Positions 1 through 9,013 are shown, counted from the stretch's first letter. The stretch: 64,000 bases of DNA from Microbacterium lemovicicum (GCF_003991875.1 NZ_CP031423.1:2418001-2482000); one strand, 5' to 3'. Notes: generated by a model from the sequence alone, not told the origin. Numbers and translations: made by a program.

Positions 1-101
1 GCTGCGGTGAGGAGGACCAGGAGAGCGGCGAGCGGCACGATCACCTCGGTCGCGTGAACGACGAGAGGGTGCAGCGGGAGTCCGAAGAAGGTGTCGAACA
101 T
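1..101 (-). CDS. DUF2231-type membrane protein, N-terminal fragment
   Basis: Partial gene running off the left edge; only the first 33 codons are present. The translation begins MFDTFFGLPLHPLVVHATEV and continues into a hydrophobic helix, which resembles the start of DUF2231 predicted membrane proteins (a short segment, then LHP..VHA, then the first membrane helix). A good ribosome site, GGAGGA, lies 7 bases before the ATG. The function of the family is unknown. The call rests on a short N-terminus only. Confidence 0.6.
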   Translation of the reverse strand, partial: MFDTFFGLPLHPLVVHATEVIVPLAALLVLLTA

Positions 102-287
102 GAGTGGTCCTCCGTGAGCGCGGGCGGGCGAAGGCCAGTATGCGCCTTCACGCCTGCACCGACTGTCCCGCGCACGGAAAGGGGCCGACTCATGCGCAGG
201 CGCCGGATTTCTGCTGAGTCGCGTCCTCGACCCGGGTGAGTGTCGCCTTGCTGGCGCGCGGCGCCGAGCAGTGCTTACATCGGCCTC

Positions 288-1016
288 ATGACAGACGACG
301 CGAGGGGGATGTCGTTTCCGGTCGAGCCTCACAACAGTGACCTGACGGGGCGGCTGAATTGGCTCCGCGCCGGAGTCCTCGGCGCGAATGACGGCATCGT
401 GTCGGTCGCCGCTCTCGTGGTCGGCGTGGCGGGTGCGACCACGGCCACACCCGCGCTGCTCACCGCCGGTGTCGCCGGTCTCGTCGGCGGCGCGATCTCG
501 ATGGCGCTCGGCGAGTACGTCTCCGTGAGCAGCCAGAGCGACAGTCAACGAGCGCTCATCGCGAAGGAGAGGATCGAGCTGGCCGAGGATCCAGAGGGAG
601 AACTCGATGAACTCACCGGCCTTTGGGAAGCGCGCGGACTGACACCTTCCACCGCGCGGCTCGTGGCCACAGAGCTGACGTCGAAGGATCCCCTCGCCGC
701 CCATCTCGACGCCGAGCTCGGCCTCAGCGAGGACAGCGTCGCGAGCCCACTCGCCGCGGCAGGCGCGTCTGCACTCGCCTTCACCCTGGGCGCCGTTCTG
801 CCGTTGCTGGCCATCCTGCTTCCCCCGCCCGAGCTCCGCGTTCCGGTGACCTTCGCGGTCGTCCTGCTCGCCCTCGCGCTCACCGGCTGGATCAGCGCCC
901 GCATCGGCGGCAGCCCCGTCCGACGCCCGATCCTGCGCATCGTCGGCGGAGGAGCACTCGCACTCCTGGCCACCTTCGCCATCGGCGCGCTTCTGGGCAC
1001 ATCCGGGATCGTGTAG
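288..1016 (+). CDS. VIT1/CCC1-family transporter
   Basis: Predicted inner-membrane transporter of 242 residues in the VIT1/CCC1 family, whose characterised members move Fe2+ or Mn2+ out of the cytoplasm. The N-terminal hallmark is LRAGVLGANDGIVSVAALVVGVAGA (about residues 23-47 in pieces), followed by a glycine-rich helix ending in SMALGEYVSVSSQSD. A charged cytoplasmic loop (about residues 87-145) carries the family's acidic and ER-rich segment, and three hydrophobic helices finish the protein. I chose ATG 288 over the GTG at 240: TTACAT lies 7 bases upstream, as in a leaderless transcript, and the family homology starts shortly after. Metal specificity cannot be read from sequence. Confidence 0.85.
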   Translation: MTDDARGMSFPVEPHNSDLTGRLNWLRAGVLGANDGIVSVAALVVGVAGATTATPALLTAGVAGLVGGAISMALGEYVSVSSQSDSQRALIAKERIELAEDPEGELDELTGLWEARGLTPSTARLVATELTSKDPLAAHLDAELGLSEDSVASPLAAAGASALAFTLGAVLPLLAILLPPPELRVPVTFAVVLLALALTGWISARIGGSPVRRPILRIVGGGALALLATFAIGALLGTSGIV

Positions 1017-1071
1017 GCACCGGGCATCGTCGCGCGACGACAGAGGAGGCTCAGACGTGCACGAAGCCCGA

Positions 1072-1518
1072 TCAGCTCCGATGCAGTGCCTCGGCGAACA
1101 TCACGATGATGTCGCTCGGTCCGCGGAGATACGTGAGCTTGTAGGCGTCTTCGTATGTCGCGACACCGCGCAGCGGGAAGCATCCGTGACGAGCGGCCAC
1201 GGCCAGCGCCTCGTCGATGTCGTCGACGGCGAAGGCGACCCGGTGCATGCCGATCTCGTGGGGTCGGATCGGCTCCCTCTCGATCGCATCGGGATGAAGG
1301 TACTCGAAGAGCTCCAGTTCGCCCCCGCCGCCCGGTGGCCGGAGGACGGCGATCTTCGCGTGGTTGCCGTCGAGACCCACAGCGGTGTCGGCCCACCGGC
1401 CGCTGACGGTGTCGCGCCCACCGACCTCCAGTCCGAGATCGGTGAAGAACGACACGGCCGCCTCGATGTCGCGGACCGCGATCCCGACATTCGCGATGCT
1501 GATGGTCATGCTCGGCAT
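1072..1518 (-). CDS. VOC-family (glyoxalase/bleomycin-resistance fold) protein
   Basis: Cytoplasmic protein of 148 residues with one vicinal-oxygen-chelate fold. It shows the paired beta-alpha-beta-beta-beta modules: the first begins ISIANVGIAVRDIEAAVSFF and the second MHRVAFAVDDIDEALA. Possible metal or substrate positions are the His in GMHRVAF and the Glu in LELFEY. Length is typical of single-subunit VOC enzymes, which include glyoxalase I, dioxygenases and resistance proteins. It stands alone, convergent with the VIT1-type gene, so context does not indicate a substrate. Confidence 0.8.
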   Translation of the reverse strand: MPSMTISIANVGIAVRDIEAAVSFFTDLGLEVGGRDTVSGRWADTAVGLDGNHAKIAVLRPPGGGGELELFEYLHPDAIEREPIRPHEIGMHRVAFAVDDIDEALAVAARHGCFPLRGVATYEDAYKLTYLRGPSDIIVMFAEALHRS

Positions 1519-1591
1519 GCTAGCGAGCTGTGCCGCCGGGAGAGATCTGCGCGGATGACCGAGCTCGGAGCCGGCCGTCCGACCCTGCTTC

Positions 1592-1597
1592 TACACT
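1592..1597 (+). promoter_or_regulatory. -10 element of a leaderless promoter
   Basis: TACACT ends 6 bases before the ATG at 1604, so transcription would begin on or next to the start codon. No Shine-Dalgarno sequence lies between them. The -35 region is not recognisable. Confidence 0.55.
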
Positions 1598-1603
1598 TCA
1601 CCC

Positions 1604-1861
1604 ATGGCGTCCGCTGACTCGCTCCTCCCCCTGCCCTCCGCCGAAGAGACGGAGACCCGTTTCGTCGCCCGCAGCGGCGCGATCGTCACGCTGCGCCTGA
1701 TGGACTCCGACCTCTGGGAGGTGAAGCTCGACACCCGCGGCGACTACACCGCGACGCTGCACCGGAGTGCGGACGGCACATTCGAGCTGCGGCCGGTCCG
1801 TGGCGTCCACGCCGTCGGAGACACGGGTGTCACCGCTCAGGAGCTCTACGACCGCTTCTGA
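1604..1861 (+). CDS. Hypothetical protein, 85 aa
   Basis: Small soluble protein I do not recognise. It is acidic and has no membrane segment or signal peptide. The alternating pattern (VARSGAIVTLRLMD..LWEVKLDTRGDYTATLHRS in pieces) suggests a small antiparallel beta sheet, with a short C-terminal helix containing TAQELYDRF. Codon use matches the neighbours, and a leaderless-type -10 sits directly upstream, so it is probably a real gene. The next gene on the same strand begins about 115 bases later. No function is assigned. Confidence 0.7.
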   Translation: MASADSLLPLPSAEETETRFVARSGAIVTLRLMDSDLWEVKLDTRGDYTATLHRSADGTFELRPVRGVHAVGDTGVTAQELYDRF

Positions 1862-1977
1862 GCGATAACTCTCGACAGCGACCCATCCCTCGGTCGATCC
1901 TGGTCGTGGACAGGAACGGGAGTCGACTCGGCACCATCGAGCAGCCCGCGCACAACGACGACGACGAAGGAGTCGCG

Positions 1978-2547
1978 ATGAGGACGCTCAGGTACTCGAT
2001 CAACGTCACGCTCGACGGCTGCTGCCACCACGAGGCCGGGCTCCCGCCGGACGAGGAGTCGATGAACTTCTGGACCGACGAGATGGCGCACGCGGACGCG
2101 CTGATCTTCGGCCGCACCACGTACGAGATGATGCGGTCCGCATGGCGTCGGCCGGCCGACGGGGTCTGGCCGGAGTGGATGGATGCCGCGGCGGTCGCCT
2201 TCGCGGAGGCGATCGACGACGCCCGCAAGCACGTGGTGTCGAGCACGCTGCACGAGGTCGACTGGAACGCAGGGCTGCTCGGCGGTGACCTCCGCGAGAG
2301 CGTGCAGCGGCTCAAGGATCAGCCGGGCGGGCGACTCTGGGTCGGCGGCGTGACCCTTCCCACCGCGCTGGCCCGCCTCGGGCTGATCGACGAGTACGAA
2401 TTCCTCGTGCACCCGGTGCTCGCCGGACACGGTCCGACGCTTCTCTCCGGTCTCGGCGAGCGCGTGCGGCTCGAGCTCGTGGACAGACGGGAGTTCCGCT
2501 CGGGCGTGACGGCCGCGCTGTACCGCCCCGCGCCGGCCAGGCTCTGA
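1978..2547 (+). CDS. Dihydrofolate reductase-like / RibD C-terminal domain protein
   Basis: 189-residue protein of the DHFR/RibD-C fold, a family of NADPH-dependent reductases many of which have no known substrate. Visible motifs are the opening strand LRYSINVTLDG, the ALIFGRTTYEMM segment, and the glycine-rich LWVGGVTLPTALARLGLIDEYEFLVHPVLAGHG, which forms the cofactor-binding region and following strands. ATG 1978 is preferred because AAGGAG lies just upstream and the fold begins there; an in-frame GTG at 1906 would add 24 residues with no homology. Length fits stand-alone DHFR-like proteins. The gene converges on the desaturase gene with a 7-base gap. Confidence 0.8.
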   Translation: MRTLRYSINVTLDGCCHHEAGLPPDEESMNFWTDEMAHADALIFGRTTYEMMRSAWRRPADGVWPEWMDAAAVAFAEAIDDARKHVVSSTLHEVDWNAGLLGGDLRESVQRLKDQPGGRLWVGGVTLPTALARLGLIDEYEFLVHPVLAGHGPTLLSGLGERVRLELVDRREFRSGVTAALYRPAPARL

Positions 2548-2554
2548 GGCCGGA

Positions 2555-3961
2555 TCAGGCGGGGTGCGAGGCCAGGAGCTTCGACATGGCGATCATCGCT
2601 CCCCCGATGACCGCGGGGATGCCGCCGCCCGGGTGCACCGAGGCGCCCACGCGCCAGAGCCACGGCGCGCGCAGATCGCGGTAGCCCGGCCGGTGGAGGG
2701 GACCGCTCATCCAGAGCGGACGTGCCGCACCGTAGAGGGCGCCGTGCGGTTCGCCGAACGAGCCGAAATAATGCGGATCGAGCACCGTGCTGCCGACCGT
2801 GGCGTCGGTCAGCGGCGCGTCGAAGCCCATCGTGGTCGAGATGCGCTCCACCTCGCGGCGCACGAACGGATGCTCGAGCGTGTAGTCGCCACCGTCGGCG
2901 GGAGCGGTCAGGAGGATGCCGAGCGTGCTCCGCTTGTTCGGGTAGATCTCACCCGGCCGGTAGTGGTTGACGAACGCCATCGTGTCGGCCGGCTCATCGC
3001 CCGCGTCGAGACTGCGATGCAGCGCGGCCGGCTTCGTCGGCAGGATCACGCTGTGCGCAGCGATGCGCTCGGGCAGCGGGTCGCGCAGCACGCCGTAGAT
3101 CGCGACGGCCGAGCATGAGAGCGTGTGCGAGCCGCGCGCGCGGTGGCCCCGCAGCTCCTCCAGACGGTCGGCATCGAGCGAGCTGACCACGAGATCGGCG
3201 GCGTACGAGGAGTGGGTCGTCGTCACCCGACCGCGCTCGATCCGCGTGACGGCCTCCCCCGTGCGCACGTCGGCACCCGCAGCATCCGCCAGTCTCGCGA
3301 GAGCGAGCGCGACCTCGTAGACGCCGCCGCGCGGCACCCAGGCGCCGGTCTCGGCCATGATCGCCGGCATGCTCGCGTACAGCGCAGGCGTGCGCGAAGG
3401 CGAGACGCCCGCGTTGAGCGTGTGGATGGCGATGATCTCGCGCAGGCCGTCGGGCAGCCAGTCGAGGCTGTCGAGGTAGGCGCGGGTGGTCAGTCGCGGA
3501 CCGTAGACGGCGAGCAGCCGGCGCAGCGCGGGCAGGGACGAGCGGTCGAGCGGATCAGCGATCAGCAGCCTCGTGACGTCGTCGGCGAGGGGCGCGTGCA
3601 GGTCGCTGAAGCGGCGCCACGCCGGATACCAGGGGTGGTCGGCGGGCACGGGCAGCGAGACCGTCTCGCCGTCGTAGTAGTAGCGACCCACCTCGGGCAG
3701 GCGCTCCAGCTCGATGGCGCCGACATCCGAGATCTGACGACCACCGGTGTCGAGGCGGCGCAGCAGCTCGTCCCAGACACCCGGGAACGTCACCAGCGAC
3801 GGACCGGTGTCGATCCGCTCGCCGTCGATCTCGATGCGCCGGCTCTTGCCTCCGACGGTGGGAGCCGACTCGAGGACGGTCACCTGGTGCTCGGCACGGG
3901 CGAGGAGAGCGGATGCTGCAAGCCCGCCGAGCCCCGCTCCGATGACGACGATACGACTCAC
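2555..3961 (-). CDS. CrtI-family carotenoid desaturase (phytoene desaturase-like)
   Basis: FAD-dependent oxidoreductase of 468 residues in the CrtI/CrtD family. The N-terminal dinucleotide-binding motif is IVVIGAGLGGLAASALLAR followed by an acidic VLES. The family's C-terminal signature is VGASVHPGGGIPAVIGGAM. Both are close to carotenoid desaturases and related hydrocarbon dehydrogenases. It follows the UbiA gene by 34 bases on the same strand, so the two probably form an operon. The upstream partner resembles lycopene elongase, so likely roles are a 3,4-desaturase acting on an elongated C50 intermediate (CrtD role) or phytoene/lycopene desaturation (CrtI role); sequence reading cannot decide. 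Phytoene synthase and GGPP synthase genes are absent from the window. Confidence 0.8.
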   Translation of the reverse strand: MSRIVVIGAGLGGLAASALLARAEHQVTVLESAPTVGGKSRRIEIDGERIDTGPSLVTFPGVWDELLRRLDTGGRQISDVGAIELERLPEVGRYYYDGETVSLPVPADHPWYPAWRRFSDLHAPLADDVTRLLIADPLDRSSLPALRRLLAVYGPRLTTRAYLDSLDWLPDGLREIIAIHTLNAGVSPSRTPALYASMPAIMAETGAWVPRGGVYEVALALARLADAAGADVRTGEAVTRIERGRVTTTHSSYAADLVVSSLDADRLEELRGHRARGSHTLSCSAVAIYGVLRDPLPERIAAHSVILPTKPAALHRSLDAGDEPADTMAFVNHYRPGEIYPNKRSTLGILLTAPADGGDYTLEHPFVRREVERISTTMGFDAPLTDATVGSTVLDPHYFGSFGEPHGALYGAARPLWMSGPLHRPGYRDLRAPWLWRVGASVHPGGGIPAVIGGAMIAMSKLLASHPA

Positions 3962-3995
3962 GACATGACTCCTCGTGTGCAGCGGGCGGACCCGA

Positions 3996-4835
3996 TCACG
4001 GATACATCCCGAGGAACATCGCGGCGAGCAGGAGGCCGCTCGCCACGGAGCCCGCGATGTACGGGAAGGCGACGGACACGGGGTACAGGCGCCGTCCGGT
4101 CTCCGGCACCGGACGGCGCAGCAGCTGCACGACCAGGAAGCCCGCGATGGCGATGTTCACGATGGCGACGGGCACGCTCACGAGGGCGAAGAGCGCGGTC
4201 GACACCAGCCACCAGCTTCCGCTCCAGATCGCGGTGCCGCGCGGTCCGAGCCGCACCGCGGTCGTGGTGATGCCCGACGCGCGATCCTCCTCGATGTCCT
4301 GCACCGCGTCGTACGCGTGCTTGGCCACACTCCACGCCATGAGACCGATGACGGCCGGCCACACCGGGTCGGCCCGGAGCGCGACGGGAAGGATGAGCAG
4401 CGGCAGCGCGTACGCCGCGTTGCTCAGCGAATCGAGGAAGGGGCGCCGTTTGAACTGCAGCGGCGGAGCCGAGTAGAACACGAAGACCAGCGTGTAGAGC
4501 AGGATCACCGCGACCGCCAGCGGCGGCAGGGCGATGACGAAGTAGGCGAGGAAGGGGAGGTTCGTGATCGCGACAGCCCATGCGATGAGTCGCACCTCGG
4601 TCGGCTCGATCAGCGCGCCCTCGATGGAGCCCTTGCGCGAGTTCAGCGCGTCGGTGTCCTGGTCGAAGATGTCGTTCACGCCGTAGATCAGCAGGTTGAA
4701 CGGCAGGGTCAGCCACACGAGGATCGGCAGCGCCTGCAGGTCGAACAGCTGGCCGGTCAGCCACATCCCCACGACACCGGTGCCGATGGCGTTGATCCAG
4801 AGCACCGGCCGGGAGATGTGCACGAGCCGCGACAC
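3996..4835 (-). CDS. UbiA-family prenyltransferase, lycopene elongase-like
   Basis: Polytopic membrane prenyltransferase of about 279 residues. The first Asp-rich motif is NDIFDQDTDALNSRKGSIEG, strikingly like the NDVFDYESD..NPRKGG motif of CrtEb/LyeJ lycopene elongases. The second is DAVQDIEED. Around eight hydrophobic helices are visible. These enzymes add C5 units to lycopene to make C50 carotenoids. The start is uncertain: GTG 4835 puts the first helix (ISRPVLWINAIGTG) at the N-terminus as expected. The open frame extends to 5219, but that part is low-complexity and lacks ATG or RBS. A TAAAAT -10 at 4991-4996 would give a leader of about 150 bases. Confidence 0.78.
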   Translation of the reverse strand: MSRLVHISRPVLWINAIGTGVVGMWLTGQLFDLQALPILVWLTLPFNLLIYGVNDIFDQDTDALNSRKGSIEGALIEPTEVRLIAWAVAITNLPFLAYFVIALPPLAVAVILLYTLVFVFYSAPPLQFKRRPFLDSLSNAAYALPLLILPVALRADPVWPAVIGLMAWSVAKHAYDAVQDIEEDRASGITTTAVRLGPRGTAIWSGSWWLVSTALFALVSVPVAIVNIAIAGFLVVQLLRRPVPETGRRLYPVSVAFPYIAGSVASGLLLAAMFLGMYP

Positions 4836-5233
4836 GGTCGACCACGGGGTGCGCGTTCGGGGTGTCGCCCCTGCGCGATCAGCGATGGCGACACCCGATC
4901 GACGGCCGCTCCGGCGGGACGGTGTGATCGTCGATGTCGTTGCTCCTCGGGCTGTCGCTGCACGGCACGTCCGATGAGACGCTGTGCACGATTTTACCGT
5001 CGGCGCAGCACAAGGCGGCCGGGTTGACTGCGGATTCGGCACCGCCCCACCGCCCCACCGAGACGGGACGGTGCCGGGTGGGGCGGACCCCAGATCCGCT
5101 GATCCCGCTTCACAGCGTGACATCCGTCGCGGCGGCCCGCCACACCCCGAGGGGTGGCGGCAGTGGGTGCCGATGATGCCCCGGTGCAGCTTTCCGCTTA
5201 CGAAGATGCGTCTCCGCACACTACGGTGACGGC
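4836..5233. other. Divergent intergenic region, 398 bases
   Basis: Separates the minus-strand carotenoid pair from the plus-strand monooxygenase. It contains a possible minus-strand -10 (TAAAAT, 4991-4996). There are two GC-rich inverted repeats: a CCGCCCCACC/GGTGGGGCGG pair around 5045-5095, and CGCCAC..CCC/GGG..GTGGCG at 5138-5159. Near 5222-5227 a TACGGT lies 6 bases before the GTG at 5234. I see no supportable gene here; overlapping open frames look like GC-driven shadows. Confidence 0.5.
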
Positions 5234-6355
5234 GTGACGAAGGTGTTGATCGTGGGCGGCGGACCCGCCGGTATGGCTGCAGGGCTGGCGCTGACTCAGG
5301 CGGGCGCGGACGTCGAGATCGTGGAAGCGTCAGCGGACTGGCGCCCCGGCGGCATCGGCCTGGCCCTTCAGAGCGCGCCGCAGCGCGCGACCAAGCGCCT
5401 CGGCATCCACGGCGAGCTGGTGCGCGTCGGTCGGCGGCACGACGTCATCGACATGTGCACGGCCGACGGCACCCTCATCGCGCAGATGCCCCAGATGAAC
5501 GTCAACGGCCCGGAGGATCCGCCCCTCCTCGGGATGACGCGGGAGGCGGTCCATGACGTGATGGTGTCGGCTGTCGCGCGCTCCCGCATCCCCGTGCGCC
5601 TCGGCACCACCGTCGAGGAGATCGTGAGCGGGGTCGATGATGCCGATGTCGCCCTGTCGGACGGGTCGCATGTCACCGTCGACTACGTCATCGGGGCCGA
5701 TGGAGCGAACTCGACGCTGCGGCACCGCCTCTTCCCGGACGCCGCGGAGCCGGCCTACGCGGGACAGTCGATCTGGCGCGCCGCCGCCGTCTGCCCGCCG
5801 GGGCTCGATCACTACACGATGATGCTCGACGGCCCCCTCCGGCTCGGTCTGGTGCCGCTGCCCGACGGTCGCCTCTACCTCTGGATGCTGGACTCGGGCA
5901 TCGGCGCGGAACGACCGCCGCGAGAGGACCTGCTGCGGCTCTTCCACGAGCGCCTCGGACGATTCGGAGGCTTCGCTCCGGCAGTGGCCTCCCAACTGAC
6001 GGACACCGAACAGATCGACTTCCGCGCCCTGACGTGGCTGCTGATGCCACCTCCCTGGCACGCCGGCCGGACGCTGCTGATTGGCGACGCGGTGCACACC
6101 ACGACGCCGCACATCTCCTACGGGGCAGGGCTGGCCATCGAGGACGCTGTCGCGCTCGGCAAGCTGGCCGCCTCGGGAATGGCATTCCCTGAGATGGCCG
6201 AGAAGCTCGCCGCGCGGCGCTTCGAGCGGGCCCGGGCGGTCGTCGAGACGTCGCTGCAGCTCTCCCGATGGGAACAGCCTCCCGGACCTCCCGAGCCCGC
6301 CGCGCCCGGACGCCTCATCGGGCAGACGCTGGCCTTCCTCGCCCAGCGGCTCTGA
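5234..6355 (+). CDS. FAD-dependent aromatic-hydroxylase-like monooxygenase
   Basis: Group A flavoprotein monooxygenase of 373 residues. All three family fingerprints are visible: the N-terminal GxGxxG (VLIVGGGPAGMAAGLAL), the NAD(P)H/FAD fingerprint containing GADGANSTLR near residue 155, and the second FAD motif GDAVHTTTPHISYGAGLAIEDA near residue 285. Family members hydroxylate aromatic or polyketide substrates using NADPH and O2. The closest general type is the salicylate/3-hydroxybenzoate hydroxylase group, but the substrate is unknown and no catabolic genes lie beside it. The GTG start has no RBS; TACGGT ending 6 bases upstream suggests a leaderless transcript. A carotenoid role from proximity alone is not supported. 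Confidence 0.82.
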   Translation: MTKVLIVGGGPAGMAAGLALTQAGADVEIVEASADWRPGGIGLALQSAPQRATKRLGIHGELVRVGRRHDVIDMCTADGTLIAQMPQMNVNGPEDPPLLGMTREAVHDVMVSAVARSRIPVRLGTTVEEIVSGVDDADVALSDGSHVTVDYVIGADGANSTLRHRLFPDAAEPAYAGQSIWRAAAVCPPGLDHYTMMLDGPLRLGLVPLPDGRLYLWMLDSGIGAERPPREDLLRLFHERLGRFGGFAPAVASQLTDTEQIDFRALTWLLMPPPWHAGRTLLIGDAVHTTTPHISYGAGLAIEDAVALGKLAASGMAFPEMAEKLAARRFERARAVVETSLQLSRWEQPPGPPEPAAPGRLIGQTLAFLAQRL

Positions 6356-6478
6356 CCCGACGGATGCCGGAACGCGGTCGGCCGCAGCATCCGCCCACCT
6401 GACGACGTCCGTCGTCATCCCCCGAGGGATGCCGCGACAAGCGTCAGATGAACCCCAGCGGATGCCGCGGCCGCTGGA

Positions 6479-7777
6479 TTAGACGACCGGCTCGGCCGCG
6501 GCCGGCTCGTCGTCGACGTGGGCGGCGACGTGCAGGGTCGCGATGCGCCGGCGATCCATCGCGGTCACGTGGATGGTCGCCCCCGGCACCTCGATGCTGT
6601 CGCCGACGACGGCGAGGCGTCCGAGCTGCTCCGTGACGAACCCGGCGACCGTGTCGGACGCGCCGCGCGGCAGCGCGAGCCCGGTGGCCTCCTCGAAGTC
6701 CTGCAGATTGAGGCGACCGTCGACCTCGCCGCCCCCGGCGATCGCCGCGGCGTCGGTGTCGTACTCGTCGAAGATCTCGCCGACGACCTCCTCCACCAGG
6801 TCCTCGAGCGTGACGATGCCGTCCGTGCCGCCGTACTCGTCGATGACGACGGCGATGTGGCTGCCGTCGGCGCGCATCCGCGAGAGCGTGGGCAGCACGC
6901 GGGCGGTGGACGGCAGGTACGGGATCGATCGTACGAGACGGCCGAGCGGGCGCTCGGGGTCGACGGCCGCGGCCTCGAACAGGTCGCGGACATGGACGAA
7001 CCCGATGATGTCATCGATCGACGACTCCGCCACCGGATAGCGGGAGAAGGGCAGGTCGCGCACCTGCTCGATGGCCTCGGCGGCCGTGCCCGACTCGTCG
7101 AGGGCGACGACCTCGGGACGCGGCCTCATGACCTCGCTGAGCTGGCGTCCGCGCAGCGACAGCACATCGTCGAGGATGCGGCGCTCCTCGTCGGGGAGTC
7201 CCTGCTGGCTGGCGACGATGTCGCGGAACTCCTCTTCGCTGAGCTCGTCGACGGTCTTGTGCGGGTCACCGCCCAGGAGGCGCACGACGGCGTTGGTCGA
7301 GATGGACAGCAGCCAGATCACCGGGCGCATGACGATCGCGAAGCCGTTGAGCACGGGCGCCACGGCGTAGGCGAACTGGGCGTTGCGCTGGATCGCCAGG
7401 CGCTTGGGCACCAGCTCGCCGAGCACGAGCGACAGGTAGGCGATCACGAGGGTCAGCAGCACCGTCGCGAGCGTGGTCGAGAACGGTGCCTCCACCCCGG
7501 CCGCCTCGAGCAGTGGGGCGACGGACGGGGCGATGGAGGCCGCGCCGTACGCCGCCGACGCGAAGCCGGCGACAGTCACACCGATCTGCACGGCCGAGAG
7601 GAACGTGTTCGGGTTGCGGGCCAGACCCGCGACCTTTTCGCCGCGCCTGCCCCGGGCGGCCAGCTGGTTCAGCTGGCTCTCACGGAGCGTCACCAGGGCC
7701 ATCTCGGTCGCGGCGAAGACACCGCCCACGAGGACGAACACCAGCACCAGCACGACGTTCAGCAGCAGATCGCCCAT
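6479..7777 (-). CDS. CNNM/CorC-type transporter (DUF21, CBS pair, CorC_HlyC)
   Basis: Membrane protein of 432 residues in the family often annotated as 'hemolysin'. An N-terminal DUF21 domain of three to four helices (about residues 1-150) is followed by tandem CBS domains (about 190-320; RPRPEVVALDESGTAAEA and the second with VIDEYGGTDGIVTLEDLVEEVVGEIFDE). A CorC_HlyC domain (about 340-420) ends the protein. Relatives are Mg2+/Co2+ efflux or Mg2+ homeostasis proteins with nucleotide-binding CBS modules; haemolysis is not implied. It lies downstream of the TerC gene with a 97-base gap on the same strand, and both plausibly concern divalent cations. Confidence 0.88.
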   Translation of the reverse strand: MGDLLLNVVLVLVFVLVGGVFAATEMALVTLRESQLNQLAARGRRGEKVAGLARNPNTFLSAVQIGVTVAGFASAAYGAASIAPSVAPLLEAAGVEAPFSTTLATVLLTLVIAYLSLVLGELVPKRLAIQRNAQFAYAVAPVLNGFAIVMRPVIWLLSISTNAVVRLLGGDPHKTVDELSEEEFRDIVASQQGLPDEERRILDDVLSLRGRQLSEVMRPRPEVVALDESGTAAEAIEQVRDLPFSRYPVAESSIDDIIGFVHVRDLFEAAAVDPERPLGRLVRSIPYLPSTARVLPTLSRMRADGSHIAVVIDEYGGTDGIVTLEDLVEEVVGEIFDEYDTDAAAIAGGGEVDGRLNLQDFEEATGLALPRGASDTVAGFVTEQLGRLAVVGDSIEVPGATIHVTAMDRRRIATLHVAAHVDDEPAAAEPVV

Positions 7778-7874
7778 CAGCGCATCTCCCCCGTCGGGGA
7801 GGCGTGCAGACCCGGCCGGACCCGGGTGCGGGGACTGTCGCCGTCAGGCGACGGAGCAGCGGAGCCGCGCGACA

Positions 7875-8975
7875 TCAGGAGCGCTTGCGCTGCTCGTCGA
7901 TCGGGCGCACCGGCTCGGCGCCGGGCTCGACCTGGCCGGTCACCGCTCCCTCACGGGTGGCGGCGGCGCTGACCTCGGGCTCGACCGCCGAGACCTCGGC
8001 GGCGGACGCCGTCGGAGCGTTGCGCGTCTTCATGAGGCTCGCGACCGTGGCCACTGCGATGGTGAGGCCGATGAACAGGAGCGAGAACCAGATCGGGATC
8101 TCCGGCACCCACAGCAGCGGCTCGCCGCCGTTGATGAACGGCAGCTCGTTGACGTGGAGGGCGTGGAACACGAGCTTGACGCCGATGAAGGCGAGGATGA
8201 CGGCCAGACCCTGTGCCAGATAGACGAGGCGTTCCAGAAGTCCGCCGATGAGGAAGTACAGCTGGCGGAGACCCATGAGTGCGAAGGCGTTCGCGGTGAA
8301 GACGATGTAGGCCTCGTCGGTCAGGCCGTAGATGGCGGGGATGGAGTCCACTGCGAAGATCAGGTCGACGAAGCCGATCGCGATGATCGTCAGCAGCATC
8401 GGGGTGACGAAGCGGCGACCGTCCTTCTTCACCGTGAGCTTGTCCTCGTGGTACTCATCGGTGACCGCCAGGTGGCGACGCACGAACTGCATGAACCTGC
8501 CGTTCGCCGGGTCGGACTCACCGTGCGAGAAGGCCTGACGGTAGGCCAGGAAGAGCAGCAGCGCGCCGAAGATGTAGAAGATCCACGAGAAGTTCTCGAT
8601 CAGCGTCGCCCCGACGGCGATGAAGATGCCGCGGAGGATGAGCGCGATGATGATGCCCACCATCAGCACCTTCTGCTGGTAGATCTTGGGCACGGCGAAG
8701 CCGGTCATGACGATGAGGAACACGAAGAGGTTGTCGATCGACAGCGCCTTCTCCGTCAGGTAGCCGGCGAAGTACTCACCGCCGAAGGTCCAGCCCGATA
8801 CCACGCCGATGCCGACGCCGAACAGCAGCGCGAGGCCGATGTAGAACGCCGACCAGCGGGCGGACTCCCCGATCGACGGCTCGTGCGGCGTGCGGACGTG
8901 CGCGAAGAACTCGTACACGAAGAACAGGATGGTCACCGCGATGGTGATGATCCAGATGAGTGGGGTGATTTCCAC
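7875..8975 (-). CDS. TerC/Alx-family membrane protein, probable Mn2+ exporter
   Basis: Polytopic membrane protein of 366 residues with the TerC family pattern. It has acidic residues in membrane helices (FFVYEFFAHVRTPHEPS; LTEKALSIDNLFVFLIVM; FVDLIFAVDSIPAIYGLTDEAYIVFTANAFALMGLRQLYFL, given here in pieces). The LSIDN and AVDSIPA segments are diagnostic. Relatives export manganese and support metalation of secreted proteins. I chose GTG 8975 because GGAG lies 6 bases upstream; the TTG at 8987 would place that GGAG inside the gene. A probable manganese riboswitch precedes it, which supports the Mn2+ role. Confidence 0.88.
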   Translation of the reverse strand: MEITPLIWIITIAVTILFFVYEFFAHVRTPHEPSIGESARWSAFYIGLALLFGVGIGVVSGWTFGGEYFAGYLTEKALSIDNLFVFLIVMTGFAVPKIYQQKVLMVGIIIALILRGIFIAVGATLIENFSWIFYIFGALLLFLAYRQAFSHGESDPANGRFMQFVRRHLAVTDEYHEDKLTVKKDGRRFVTPMLLTIIAIGFVDLIFAVDSIPAIYGLTDEAYIVFTANAFALMGLRQLYFLIGGLLERLVYLAQGLAVILAFIGVKLVFHALHVNELPFINGGEPLLWVPEIPIWFSLLFIGLTIAVATVASLMKTRNAPTASAAEVSAVEPEVSAAATREGAVTGQVEPGAEPVRPIDEQRKRS

Positions 8976-9013
8976 GGAAGACTCCAAGGGGTGGCGTGGC
9001 TGACGAGAGTGAC

